Source of the DNA: Pseudopithomyces maydicus
Lineage: Eukaryota; Ascomycota; Dothideomycetes; Pleosporales; Didymosphaeriaceae
NCBI GenBank assembly: GCA_026873275.1
Contig: JANTUC010000015.1
Location: 558,001 to 622,000, forward strand
Reading direction: 5' to 3'
DNA length: 64,000 nucleotides
In this document: piece after piece, positions 11,967-22,811 of the stretch
Numbering within the stretch: position 1 is the first letter of the stretch
Layout: the number at the start of each line of letters is the position of its first letter
Made by a program: the position numbers and the translations under genes
Notes under the pieces: generated by a model
What the model was told of the DNA's origin: nothing
The model's input: only the letters and a program-made list of their open reading frames with translations
Database searches by the model: none

Positions 11967-12382
11967 CCTGAAAAACGACGGGAGATGAAGAGCAGGAATT
12001 CATGCATATTCGGCGCTGAAGCGGCTACATATAGGGTATATGGTGAGTAGCCGACCCTGGAGGCATGGAGCATGACCACGCAACTCATAGATGGCTAGTT
12101 GGTTCTATTGTTCCTATTGCGGGGTCCATGTTTCTTCCGGCTCGGGGTGATGTTGTTGCGATTGATCGCCATCACCTAATTTATTTGAGGCGCACAATCT
12201 GGGGTAAGAGGTCCTCCAATCACGACCAATGGCTGTATAGCAATACTGGAATAATGTTAGCGCAGGCGTAGTACGTGGTCATGGAACATACAGGGTGGTA
12301 CGACACATTGACCAGCGCTAGATCTACAGTTTCTGAGCGGCATTCGGTCAGGTTGACTTGAGAGATAGAAAGACTCTGTGGT
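11967..12382. promoter_or_regulatory. Promoter of the pectate lyase gene and 3' flank of the PEX11C-like gene
   Basis: A 416-base gap between two genes on the same (minus) strand. It holds the upstream region of the pectate lyase gene (left part, reading leftward) and the 3' end of the PEX11C-like gene. No other coding frame is credible. Confidence 0.5.
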
Positions 12383-13360
12383 TCAAGCAGTTTGCTTCCA
12401 CACATCCATGAGCAATGTCCCGGCGGCAACAGCACCCAGCAAGCCAACACCCCAGTCACTCAGAAAGCCATCTTTCTCCTCGACACTCCAGTGCAGTGTC
12501 ATGGGCATATAAGCAACGTTGCTAACGAGGTCTCTCCACCACATCCATCGTTCTTTCTTTTTGGACTCTACCAATAGCTTACCCTCCTTCTCCCCATCAG
12601 CAATAAGCTCCTTGTCCTGAGAAACGGCAGACTCGGGGACTTGGTAATATCGCAGCACAGCAACACGCAGGAGCTCCAGGGCGACATGGGCAGCCCAGAA
12701 CCTACAGCTCCACACCCACCAACTGATCTCCCTCTTCTTCCCCGCCTCTCCAGTCCAGCCCGAACTGGTGAGCACGCCTTTGCTCGCCAGGTACGCGCCG
12801 TTCTCCAGCACCTGGAACATGACCAAACTCGCAATCTGTACCCAAGTAATACGTCTCACGACCTTGGTCTTTGTCCCCTCGTCGCTGGCTACAGGAGTGT
12901 TCCATGTCGCTCGGGCCCACATGTATAGACCAGCCAGACCCCACAGGCGCGCAAAGATGCGATAGTCTGCGATGACGGCGGCAAGCGCTTTCGATCCCGT
13001 TGCTACCTGGGCGAGGAGCTCGTCGCTGGGAGCGGTGGGCAGCGTCGTGACGAGCGTCTCTCCGGGGAGGAGGACCTCGTCCGCTTTCTCTGCTATTGCG
13101 GATGCGAGTGATGCAAGACGGCGGGTGAGGAGACGCGAAATCAGGGCGGCAAGGAGCTCGAGAGTGTAGCTAAGAGTGCCCAGCAGGGCATCTGTGGACG
13201 CGGGGTTGGAGAAGATGGTGGAAAGGCGGGCGATAAGGCGGTCGAGACGGTGGGCGTGCCATGCTAGGTGTTTGAGGGGCACCGAGGGCTGCTTGGGAGG
13301 AGGCGTGGGTTGGGGCACCGCAGGAGTGGGCGCCGACAAGGGCTGTTCCGGCGACGCCAT
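12383..13360 (-). CDS. PEX11C: Peroxisomal membrane elongation factor, PEX11C-like
   Basis: Single-exon, 325-residue membrane protein predicted to promote peroxisome elongation and division. The N-terminus is proline-rich and disordered (residues 1-27), followed by HLAWHAHRLDRLIARL and TDALLGTLSYTLELLAALIS, the helical start typical of Pex11 proteins. Next come IADYRIFARLWGLAGLYMWA and a predicted membrane segment WVQIASLVMFQVLENGAYLA. A charged stretch (about residues 245-275, rich in Glu and Lys) precedes WMWWRDLVSNVAYMPMTLHW, and the C-terminal hydrophobic segment is GVGLLGAVAAGTLLMD. The size and the split membrane segments match the fungal Pex11C subgroup. Its start lies only 328 bases from that of the bestrophin-like gene on the other strand. 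Confidence 0.85.
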   Translation of the reverse strand: MASPEQPLSAPTPAVPQPTPPPKQPSVPLKHLAWHAHRLDRLIARLSTIFSNPASTDALLGTLSYTLELLAALISRLLTRRLASLASAIAEKADEVLLPGETLVTTLPTAPSDELLAQVATGSKALAAVIADYRIFARLWGLAGLYMWARATWNTPVASDEGTKTKVVRRITWVQIASLVMFQVLENGAYLASKGVLTSSGWTGEAGKKREISWWVWSCRFWAAHVALELLRVAVLRYYQVPESAVSQDKELIADGEKEGKLLVESKKKERWMWWRDLVSNVAYMPMTLHWSVEEKDGFLSDWGVGLLGAVAAGTLLMDVWKQTA

Positions 13361-13688
13361 GGTGGTGGTGGCAGCCGCGGGGATGCAGAAGGCATGTGAA
13401 GCTATTCGGCTATCAAGCTCTCGTCTAGTGTGTCCATGGACCCTGTTTTACGCGCTGCAGCTGCAGTAGTACAACGAATACGGTAGTCCAAGGAAAATCA
13501 TTGTATAGTTGCAGACAGCGTGACCACATGCAATCCAACGATCCTGGAAGGCCTTGAATTCGAGACAAGTCAAAGCTCCAGCCGAGCCCCGCGTCTGCCC
13601 GTGTTCCCCCATGTCTCACCATTTCCCGCCTCCATAACAACGATAACAACCCCATAACAGCGCCCACCACGGCCACCCGCCATCCACC
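13361..13688. promoter_or_regulatory. Short bidirectional promoter between PEX11C-like and bestrophin-like genes
   Basis: The two start codons (13360 minus, 13689 plus) are separated by 328 bases, so both promoters must share or abut this DNA. It contains a PstI-like CTGCAG pair near 13455 and a C/A-rich stretch before the plus-strand start. No TATA box is obvious. Confidence 0.6.
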
Positions 13689-14867
13689 ATGCCTTCCACG
13701 CCCACGAGACAGCCTACCTATCCGCTTGCACATTCATTCCGCCAGAAACCCCGTCGGATTCCCCTTGTCCTTCGTTTCACCCGCGGCTCCATCCACAGCA
13801 TCGTCTTCGTACCCGTTCTACTCCACTCACTCTTCACCGTGCTGATCGTATACCTCGATACCAATGTCGTCACGTCGCTCGGGCTTCCCTCCACCATCAT
13901 CCCCTCCCTTTCCATTGTGGTGGGCCTGATGCTCGTCTTCCGCAACTCCACCTCCTACGACCGCTTCTGGACCGGGCGAAACTGCCTGACCACGATAGGC
14001 ACGAGCGTGAGAAACCTAGCGCGAATCGTACTCGTGAACGCAAAGGCCAAAGACGGGGCACTGGGCGACTCGGGATTAGGACAGACGCCCAATCGCTTGG
14101 GTAACGAGGAGCGCCGTGACACCGAGCACGTGCTCAAGGTCCTGATCGCTGTCCTCTACGCAATCAAGCACAATCTTCGCGCAGAGTTCAACATCCCACC
14201 GGCGTCTCTCGAAGAAGACGGTCCCGTCTTCGATGCTCACTCTACGCCCGTGTCGCGCCGTCCGAGCTACGTAGACCGCCAATTTTACCCCGAGCCTGAA
14301 AACGGTGCTGCAGACGAGGGCGACGGCCTCCACCAACCCAAGGATGTGTACAGATCCCTCCTCCCAGACGGCCTCCGTGGCTACGAAGACGAAGGCCTCT
14401 CTCTGCCTCTTCAACTCTCTGTCCTGGTCGAGTCGTACATCCGCAGAGGTTTCGACCGTGGCTGGTTCCACGCACCGCTCGCCTCGCAGATGACGGTGCA
14501 AATCAACTCCCTCGTCGACGCGTATGGCCGCATGGAGACGATCCGCTCCACGCCGATCCCTGTGGCCCACTTGATCCATCAAAAACAGGTTCTGGCGCTC
14601 TTTGTAAGCGTGCTGCCCTTTGCCATTGTCGACGACTATGTTTGGTGGAGCATACCCATCGTGGCTATTGTCGCTTTCACTTTGTACGGAATTGAGGGCA
14701 TCGGCCAGCAGCTTGAGGATCCTTTTGGATATGACAAGAATGATATCAAGATGGATGGCATTATTGAAGACACTAGGCGCGAAGTTTTGACCCTGCTCGG
14801 GGAGTGGCAGAAGGCACAGGGGGACGCTGAGGATGAGGGAGCGCACTTGGGCGGCATGTTCAATTGA
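13689..14867 (+). CDS. Bestrophin-like (UPF0187/RFP-TM) chloride channel
   Basis: Intronless 392-residue membrane protein of the bestrophin/UPF0187 family, predicted to conduct anions across the plasma or an internal membrane. The N-terminus gives the family pattern: PLVLRFTRGSIHSIVFVPV, two hydrophobic segments, then VGLMLVFRNSTSYDRFWTGR, the most conserved part of this family. A long hydrophilic middle (about residues 125-245) carries fungal-specific acidic inserts. Two further membrane segments (ALFVSVLPFAIVDD and IPIVAIVAFTLYGIEGIG) lead into the hallmark QLEDPFGYDKNDIKMD. The order of elements and the closing DPFG signature make the family call secure; ion selectivity is inference. Confidence 0.9.
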   Translation: MPSTPTRQPTYPLAHSFRQKPRRIPLVLRFTRGSIHSIVFVPVLLHSLFTVLIVYLDTNVVTSLGLPSTIIPSLSIVVGLMLVFRNSTSYDRFWTGRNCLTTIGTSVRNLARIVLVNAKAKDGALGDSGLGQTPNRLGNEERRDTEHVLKVLIAVLYAIKHNLRAEFNIPPASLEEDGPVFDAHSTPVSRRPSYVDRQFYPEPENGAADEGDGLHQPKDVYRSLLPDGLRGYEDEGLSLPLQLSVLVESYIRRGFDRGWFHAPLASQMTVQINSLVDAYGRMETIRSTPIPVAHLIHQKQVLALFVSVLPFAIVDDYVWWSIPIVAIVAFTLYGIEGIGQQLEDPFGYDKNDIKMDGIIEDTRREVLTLLGEWQKAQGDAEDEGAHLGGMFN

Positions 14868-15440
14868 GAAGGTGACCAAACACCGCCGAAACAAAAGAGT
14901 ATGACCTGGATGTCTCGGATTTCATGTGAGCGTTATCGCTGTTGGCTGTGAAGATGGATTGTTTGTGTAGACACCCCTACCCCGGAAATGTTGATGATTC
15001 TAGGGCTACTATTTACCATGCTGGAACCATAGTGACAACACAAATGGTAACTGCTATAACCCAAAACCAATTACATACTAGCCCAACCCAGTATGGAGAG
15101 AAATGGGAAAGCATGTGCAAATACATATTCCCCCTTTCCAATTCAGTCTGTTCAGACCAAATATGTAATGCCAATCTTAATGCCACGCTCACTGTCATCC
15201 CCCTGCAACAACACAAGTCATGCACATGTCCGCCCATGTACCCAAGGGCAGCGCTGCATTCAATCAACTAATGGAGAAACAAAATAGAGATTACACAAAA
15301 TAACAAAAAGAGACAGATGAGACCCTGGCTCATGAATGCTCGTCCCGGAAGATGCTGTGAATGACAGACGTATCGTTCGTAGCCAGAGTATTAGGACGCC
15401 AACGCCAGAAAATGCCGAGATGCTGATAATTTGAATCCAA
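14868..15440. other. 3' flanks of the bestrophin-like and Dma1-like genes
   Basis: Convergent intergenic segment of about 570 bases. Overlapping frames of 60-110 codons occur on both strands but none resembles a protein. It presumably holds both 3' untranslated regions. Confidence 0.45.
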
Positions 15441-17307
15441 CTAAGCCTGTATTTGGTGTTCAGGGGTGATTGGCTCTGCTGTAGCTGTGTCGCGGAAGCG
15501 CTGTCCCGCTGCTCGTCCAGTGCTGCCACTACCATCGAGCACGAACGGGCCAGCATCATTGCGAGGGGTCATTGGTCCTTCAGGAGCGCCGTTTGGACTC
15601 AATCCGTCTGAGCTATTTGACGACCTGTTGTGAAGAGGTGTCAATCCAACACTCTCGTTCGCAGCTGTGATGTTAATCGATACTGGCTGGGTGACTGACG
15701 AAGATGCAAACGTGGCCGGGCTCCGCTGTGGCGTCGAAGGAGCAGCACCGGCTGGTGCATTCGCAATGTTGTCCATCGACTCTGTGATGGTAATATTCGA
15801 GATGGCGGCCTCAAGATCACCAAAGCTAATATGGTTGCTAGAGGTCCAAGCGTCATCGCTTGTAAGAGAATTGAGTCCGTTAGTAGACGCTTTGGGAGTA
15901 ACGTGACGGTCTTCCGGCGAGGTCTCGGCGTCGGTCTTAACCTCACCATTCTCTTGCGTGGCATCCTCTTCCCACTCTTCAAAATCGACTGGATCGTCTA
16001 CATCTGCCTCTAAATCGGTCACCGCACGGCAGTTCGGACATAGAAAGTTGGGCCACGTTGGCCCATTCAAGATGGGGCGGATACATTTGTAATGCCATAC
16101 ATGTGAACAGGGCGCGACGAATAGTGATTGACACGGCTGTGTGAATGAGCTTAGGTTTTAAGAAAGGATTTACATTGTGACTTACCGCAATAGACATGAG
16201 GCATATGGAGCACTCGGAGGTATGCGTCGAAGCATTATCGCTGTCCTTCTTGGCTTTGCCCAAATTTCGCAGGCGCTGATGGGTCTGCTTGCTGTAGACT
16301 ATCAGTACTATGAAAGGACGAGAGCCATGTCAAACTCACTTGAAGGCATTGAGAGCCTGCTGCCATCCGCGGTTGCACTCGACCCTAATCTTAACACATC
16401 GGAAAATCATTTCCTCTCCGCCACGGAAGTCTATTCCGAGCTGGATAATGTCACCATCCTTGATCTTGAACGGCTTGCTCTCCTGGTTGGGCTGGCTCAG
16501 TCGTATGTGGTTCAGGAAGGTGCCAGAGGAGCTCTTCACATCCTTGATCCACCACTCTCCGTTCTTGCACCACAGCTCGCAGTGTTTCCGGCTCACGACC
16601 TTAGACTTGAAGCCGACAGCAGCGGCGGAAGGCACGTCCTTGGGCACCTCAGGCATGACATCCCTCTCGGAGTAGCGGCCAACTTTGATGATGGCGGTTT
16701 CGTCGGGCAGGGTGCGTGTGATGGTGGAGAAAGACAACGAGGGCCTGGCGGCGCGCGGGTCCTGGTGCATGATGAAGCGAATGGAGGGCAGGTCCTTCAT
16801 GGACGGAGTCTCCGTCGACGCGCCCTGGCCGGGGGTGCTGGTGGCGCTGGAGGCCATGGTGGGCGTCGTGGGCACGGGGCCGGAGTGATTTCTGACGGTG
16901 AGTTGCGGGGCAGCTGTCTCTGCGCGAGTGCGCGTCATGATCGGGGGCACGAGGGAAGGTGGCTGCGGGACGAGGTCGGGCGCGGCGTGGGTGCGAGAGG
17001 TCGTGGGTCGGATGTTGGATTGAGGGCTTGCGGTAGCAGTCGATGGCGACACGGACCGGGTTGGGCAGGCAGTCGCTGCGCGTTGGCGAGCTTTTGCCTG
17101 GGCAACCGGTGAAGAGTGGCCTGGCTGGTTTGGCTGGCGCTGCCCCTCAGGAACGGGTTCGGGGCCTAAAGCACGAGGGTGGCCGTGCGAGTGGAGGTGG
17201 TGGGCGTGGTAGTGGCGAAGAAGAGCGCGCAGGGCACGCGGTCGCTCCTGTGGGGATGGGGGTGCGGCAATGGATGTTGGAGCAGGTGCGGTTGCGGCTG
17301 TAAACAT
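15441..17307 (-). CDS. dma1: FHA-RING ubiquitin ligase, Dma1/CHFR-like
   Basis: E3 ubiquitin ligase joining a phospho-threonine-binding FHA domain to a RING finger, known in yeasts for the spindle checkpoint and septum/septin control. Exons are 16340-17307, 16186-16291 and 15441-16136 (about 589 residues). The disordered N-terminus is Pro/Ser/Thr-rich. The FHA domain spans roughly residues 180-320: KVGRYSERD, SRKHCELWCKNGEWWIKDV, SSSGTFLNHIRLS and DGDIIQLGIDF. After an intron the RING starts CSICLMSIA, continues across a second intron as PCQSLFVAPCSHVWHYKCI, and closes FLCPNCRAVTDLE. The C-terminal 200 residues are acidic then Ser/Thr-rich. The first in-frame ATG is 17307; GTG-started extension upstream is not used. 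Downstream ATGs (for example within TPTMASSATS) are alternatives. Confidence 0.9.
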
Positions 17308-17975
17308 GAGGGTGATGGGCCGTGGTGGTGATCTCCACACTGGTGGTGAATGCGTGCGGGGACGCTTGGGCGAACGGGTTTGATATGAGGCACTGCACGT
17401 CTTGACGGCTGGCGCTGGCCAAGCAAGCAGGCGAGAGGCACAAGTCAGCGGGCCAGGCCTTGTGCGGCAGTCAGGCCTCAGAGATGCAGCAACCCGTCGC
17501 TGATTCGTGTCTGTGCCGTGGCCGAGTCAGCTTTGGGAACTGGTAGTACCGGTACCATAATATGTAGCGATGCTCGCCAGGCCCAGTCGGGCGAGCAGTC
17601 TCCCTCAAACCGTGGATGTATACGGCAGCGTCTCATGCGGACGACTGTGCAGCCAAGTCGTCCTGATACACGCTTCCAATCCCGCATGCACTCAACCTTA
17701 GCCCGCGAGTCACGAGAGCGTCGGCCGCATGTACCTTTACGATGGTTTGACACAACGGGATTCTGCAACACGTCGAACCACGTCAAGCCAGAACCAGCCC
17801 AGCGATCGTCAGTCAGACCCATGTGCCTTTTCCGAAGCACTGTGCGGCACTGCGGGCCCGTCTACCCAGTCCGCCCATTGCCAAGCCATGTGTGATTATG
17901 TCATCTCGAACTTTTCGAAGTGTCCCATCGCCAGCTCCTGGCGGCGCCGCATCGATCCGCACACCGCACCCTAGT
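17308..17975. promoter_or_regulatory. Divergent promoter region, Dma1-like and alpha-MPP genes
   Basis: Roughly 670 bases separate the two outward-facing start codons. Alternative upstream ATGs for the alpha-MPP gene occur at 17898 and 17823 in frame, so its true 5' untranslated region may be shorter than drawn. No other gene is visible. Confidence 0.5.
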
Positions 17976-19746
17976 ATGTTGAGGCCAAGATCAATCAAGC
18001 CGCTGTCGCGAGGACTCAACCACGCCTCTGCATCCCTCTCCAAGTCCGCAGCATGCACCGGTAGACGGGGCCTGGCCACCGTGGTCGCGGAAGAGCAGGT
18101 TAGCCTCCGCATGCCACCCGAAACGCGTCCTCTAACTTGTGCAGGACCCCGTGGAGCTCGACGAGATCACAACCCTCCCCAATGGCATCCGCGTTGCCAC
18201 CGAGGCCTTGCCGGGCCACTTCTCCGGGATCGGCGTCTATGTCGACGCTGGCTCGAGATACGAGAATGATGCCCTGCGGGGTGTGAGCCATATCATAGAC
18301 CGCTTGGCCTTCAAGTCGACGACAAGCTCGTCGGGAGACGAGATCATCGAGAAGATTGAGTCGCTGGGCGGCAACATCCAATGTGCCTCGTCGCGAGAGT
18401 CCCTGATGTACCAGGCCGCCACGTTCAATTCGGCCGTGCCCACCACCGTTGCCCTCCTTGCCGACACGATCCGAAACCCACTCGTCACCGAAGAGGAGGT
18501 GCAGCAGCAGCTGGAGACGGCAGACTACGAGATTGGCGAGATCTGGTCCAAGCCAGAACTGATTCTGCCTGAGCTTGTGCACATGGCCGCCTTCAAGGAT
18601 AACACCTTGGGCAATCCACTCCTGTGCCCAAAGGAGAGGCTACCGCACATCAACCGCGCCGTCGTGGAAGCATACCGTAAAGAGTTCTACAAGCCAGAAA
18701 GAATGGTCGTTGCTTTTGCGGGTGTCAAGCATGACGAGGCAGTACGATTAGCAGAAAAACACTTTGGTGACATGCAGAAGGGAACCGGACCATCACTTGT
18801 TGGAATCGGCGAGGAGAGCACATTATCGTCAGGACAACAGCCAAACTTCACAGCGTCGCATCCCACGCCCACGGGTGCCCCGCCGCAATCTTCGAAGCTT
18901 CTCTCCAAGATACCCTTTTTCAAGAACCTTTCCACATCGGCCACTTCAAACGCCTCCGTCAATGCTTCTTTCAACCTTAACTTCCCTCCGATCGATACCT
19001 CTGCCCCATCGCACTACACTGGCGGCTTCCTCACCCTCCCTCCGATCCCACCTCCGCTAAACCCCGCTCTCCCCCGGCTTTCGCATATCCACCTTGCATT
19101 CGAAGCCCTCCCTATCTCATCTCCCGATATCTACGCTCTCGCAACCCTTCAAACACTACTTGGTGGTGGCGGTTCTTTCAGTGCAGGAGGCCCTGGCAAG
19201 GGCATGTACTCCCGCCTGTACACCAACGTTCTAAACCAGCACGGCTGGATAGAATCCTGCATTGCCTTCAACCACTCCTACACTGATTCTGGACTCTTTG
19301 GTATCGCAGCATCGTGTGCGCCGGCCCAAGTCGCACAGATGCTGGAGGTCATGTGCCGTGAACTCAATGCTCTTGGCTCGGAAACAGGCTATGCTGCGCT
19401 GAGGGAGCAGGAAGTACAAAGAGCAAAGAACCAGCTCAGGTCCAGTCTGCTTATGAACCTTGAGTCGCGGATGGTCGAATTAGAGGATCTTGGCAGGCAG
19501 GTTCAGGTCCATGGCCGCAAGGTCGGAGTCAAAGAGATGTGCGCCAAGATTGAGGCCGTCACCATCAAGGACCTGCGTCGTGTAGCACGACACGTCTTTG
19601 GCGGTGAAGTCAAGAATGCAGGCGAGGGCAGCGGTGCGCCGACTGTTGTGTTGCAGGAAGGCGAACAGGAAGGGCTAAAGAGGAAGGACTTCACCTGGGA
19701 TGAGATACAGACAAGGATCGCGAGGTGGAAGTTGGGCAGGAGGTAA
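17976..19746 (+). CDS. MAS2: Mitochondrial processing peptidase alpha subunit
   Basis: Non-catalytic subunit of the matrix enzyme that removes mitochondrial presequences; it recognises substrate while the beta subunit cuts. Exons are 17976-18098 and 18145-19746 (about 574 residues). The N-terminus is an Arg/Ser-rich, acid-free presequence (MLRPRSIKPLSRGLNHASAS), which favours the ATG at 17976 over in-frame ones upstream. The mature part begins ITTLPNGIRVATE. Where the beta subunit has the zinc motif HFLEH, this reads SHIIDRLAF, the expected loss in alpha subunits. The glycine-rich substrate loop GGGGSFSAGGPGKGMYSRLY is complete, followed by AFNHSYTDSGLFGI. About 75 Ser/Thr/Pro-rich residues (roughly 245-320) are inserted before HYTGGF, a filamentous-fungal addition compared with yeast. 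Confidence 0.95.
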
Positions 19747-20226
19747 ATATTGTGAAGATTAAGACGTGTACGATTCGCATTCAAGGTGTATAATGATTGG
19801 GGCTTATGTACTATAGTCTGTGGCTCTCTCACGCAGAAGATTGGGTTGGCCAGGACATGAGACGCTTCGTTGTATAAAACAATTTTCAAAGGACATTGGT
19901 TCACAAACCTCGGCTTTGGAGATCATTGCATGCAGAGGCCTCATGCCTAATTGAGTTCCTTCCGAAGATGATCGCGTCTATGCACCTATTCCAGGTCAGC
20001 GTATCTCTAAATATGTCTTTAATCCACAGGATTATAATCCTAGCCGGTTAAGGAGCTGCCTTGGTTCTAACGCATACTTATGGTTACTGTCTATACGCTG
20101 GCGTCACCATGGAAGGAATACCAAGCGCTAGTAGGGTGTGGTTGCCTAGTACTGCCTAATCCCTACACGTACTTAAACGTGCCGCTATCATCACGTTTTA
20201 CTACCGGTCAAACTCGAGAAAGAACC
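19747..20226. other. Intergenic between alpha-MPP and F-box genes
   Basis: Moderately AT-rich flank: 3' region of the MPP gene and promoter of the F-box gene. The F-box frame is open back to another ATG at 20080, so the 5' end of that protein may lie here. Confidence 0.5.
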
Positions 20227-21477
20227 ATGGATATTCAAAAGGTTGATCCGTCGGATCTTGGGGAAAGTAGCCATGTCAGCCGCCCAGGACCAATTAACAA
20301 CTTAGCCACAGAGCTGCTCGTTTTGATTCTTGAGTTCGTAGCCGAGGACCGGCGCTATCGTTACGACCACTGCGTATCCCGTTATCACCGAGGAACACTA
20401 AGGACATTGATGCTCGTATGCCGCCGCTTCCACAACATCGCGCAAGACTTTGCTTTCCACACGTTGAAGTTAAACTGGGAACAATCGAAGGTGTTGAAGA
20501 TAATCGACTTTGGCTCCTGGGACCACAGGGCTCACTTCTATCGCAATCCGTCGGTATGTCGGCAATTGGTAATTACTTGGGCCCACAACCAAATGGGAGC
20601 GCACTGGTTTCGAAAGCTAGAAAAGACAAAGAAGCTTGTGGATACGATGTCTAGTGTGCGATGCTTTCAATTTGAAGAGATCCGAATTTCTATGGAATTT
20701 CCACCTCGCTGGCGTGGGGATAGCGCGTACATCAATCAATATACAGCTGGATGGGACGTATTTAGATACACAGTGCAAAGATTCGATCGACTTCGACATC
20801 TCATAATCAAGCGAGCCCATCTGAATACTCTGGTCAAAGCGTGCCGCGATTTACCCAATCTCAAAACCCTGGACTTGATAGAGGTCCAGGAGCGAGATGA
20901 TCAGACCTTCCAACTCGATCCTGATGTACGTAAACCAACTATCGCACGTATACACATCGACGAAGTTGCTGACAAAAATTGCGCATAGGATCAAAGGACC
21001 GCATCCTTTACAACGCTGCGACTCTTCAACTTCTTAAGTTCTTCGTCTTCATTGCGCCAGCTTCTCGAGTGGCCTAAAGCACTAGAAACACTAGTTTGGG
21101 GGAATCCCCGGTACGATATCAATATTCAACCTCGGGACGAGGGAATGTGGAGTATCCGTGTGCTGGACCACGTTTTGGAGCCGCAGAAGGACACGCTCAA
21201 ACTTATTCAAATGGGCCATTTTAATTTTCACCACGCGGGGCCGGCATTGGAGTCGTGGATATTACCACGGGTGGAGTTATTCGAGTACATGCTGGAACCC
21301 CTAAAAAAAGGTCATACTTGGTACTGCGGTGACGAGTCGACCTTCCATTTCTATATGAAGAGATTCTCCGAAGAAGGAAAATACATCACACCTGTCACCC
21401 CAGAGAAACCCACAATATCGGAAGACAAAGAGCATTGCTCCTTGATCGAAGATGCTCTAGTCACATCAGGTATATGA
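20227..21477 (+). CDS. F-box protein
   Basis: Predicted substrate adaptor of an SCF ubiquitin ligase. Exons are 20227-20925 and 20989-21477, joined in phase 0 by a 63-base intron (GTACGT to CATAG), about 395 residues. Residues about 20-75 form a typical fungal F-box: INNLATELLVLILEFVAED, an insert with tyrosines and arginines, then RTLMLVCRRFHNIAQ. The rest has the irregular leucine-containing pattern seen in fungal F-box proteins (FDRLRHLIIKRAHLNTL, LPNLKTLDLIE, TTLRLFNFL) without clean LRRs. An alternative ATG at 20080 in frame would add 49 residues; I prefer 20227 because the F-box then sits near the N-terminus. The target is unknown. Confidence 0.75.
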
Positions 21478-22792
21478 TGATTTGCTGTAGGATAGGCGAG
21501 AAAGGCGGCGCATAGGTTCGATAACAATCTAGATGTTTGCAAGAGCACACGTCAAACACTTTTTGCAGGCCGAACTCTGACTAAAATCAAGATGACGACT
21601 GCTCCTTCGATATGTGTTGGGTATGAATATGGGATAATCTATGACGGAAGTGCTGCCACTAGCAAAAGGTCGCATACAAGATAACAAGAGATGGTCCGGT
21701 CTCGGGCAGTTGGTCGTGAAGGCTAGAAGACAAGACGGATGCTGGTGGAGTCGTGACGATTTTTTGTTCGGATGGGGTTGAGCTAGTCGAGCTGGTATCT
21801 GTGGATTGCATGGAGACCCCAACCTTTCGAGGCTTGCGTAGTCCCAAAGACTGAGTCAGGTGGCGGGGAAGAAGTGGACTTACCGAGCGGGAGTTGTCTG
21901 GTAGATACTGTGGGGAGTGAATAGGTTATGGTTGCATGTGCGGCCAGGTTTGCATATGCGTCATAATTTGCAGTCTTTTACCAAGTAGAGTGACGAAGAG
22001 GTGGTGTCTTTGTTCTGAGTTACTGCGATGCGGCGAGGTGACCAATAGCTATTGCTATACGTTGAACGAAATTTAATGGTTTCCCTAAAATCGCTACTGT
22101 GCCTTGACGCAAGCTTTAAGATCAACCAAAATGCTGCGATTGCCACCAATAGTTAGCGTCGGGGGGCAAGTCAGCGTCGTACATGCAGTACTGTACAATA
22201 CTGCAAAGAAAAGGCGGATGCAGTAGATCTTGCTCCAATGGTTCTATTGCAGAGGTTGCTAGTTTTTTCTATTATATCAACGAAAGCTTCAAACTCCATG
22301 AATCCAGACTCGGGTAAACTGTGGAGCGTTCCCCGGACAAAAGCGACCTGTGGGGCTGCGACATGGATGTTCCAAGCATCACGGTGTCCGCTCTTTGCCC
22401 CAGCTTTCTACTGCACAGTATTCACATAAGCGTGCAGTTACTGTGGATGCTGTGGATGCTGTGGGTGATGTGGGTCCGATGCAAGAGAAGTACCGCAGTT
22501 TTTTTTTTTTTTTTCACATAACCAACTGTATATGGAAATCCGAAGTGGGTGTCCTTTTTCGAATACCGAAACTACTTGTTGATCACGAAGTAGACACTGT
22601 TCTTTATCAAATCACTATTCGGAGTGACGCAAAGGAATGACTATGAAGGTGATGAGTGTAGTCAGCACGGGCCGTACGCCCCTGTGGCGCGGTGTCTCGG
22701 CCTGTCCCTCCCAGTCGTGTCATCGCCGCCTTTCTCCGCCGAGCTCACTGCGGCTCCGCTGTATGTTCCGAGGTTTCATTCCGCCCTACTAC

Positions 22793-22811
22793 CTATCTAC
22801 ATAGTAGATAG
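22793..22811. repeat. Perfect short inverted repeat
   Basis: CTATCTAC and its exact reverse complement GTAGATAG are separated by three bases, able to form an 8-bp hairpin. It lies in non-coding DNA with no attached gene. Confidence 0.6.

Noticed and set aside
16177..17112. 311-codon plus-strand frame across the Dma1-like gene
   Set aside because: It is antisense to the FHA-encoding exon, which has a clear domain; the plus-strand translation is Gly/Arg-rich shadow sequence.
22499..22514. T16 run as a poly-A tail of a retroposed element
   Set aside because: No flanking target-site duplication or coding remnant was seen on either side.
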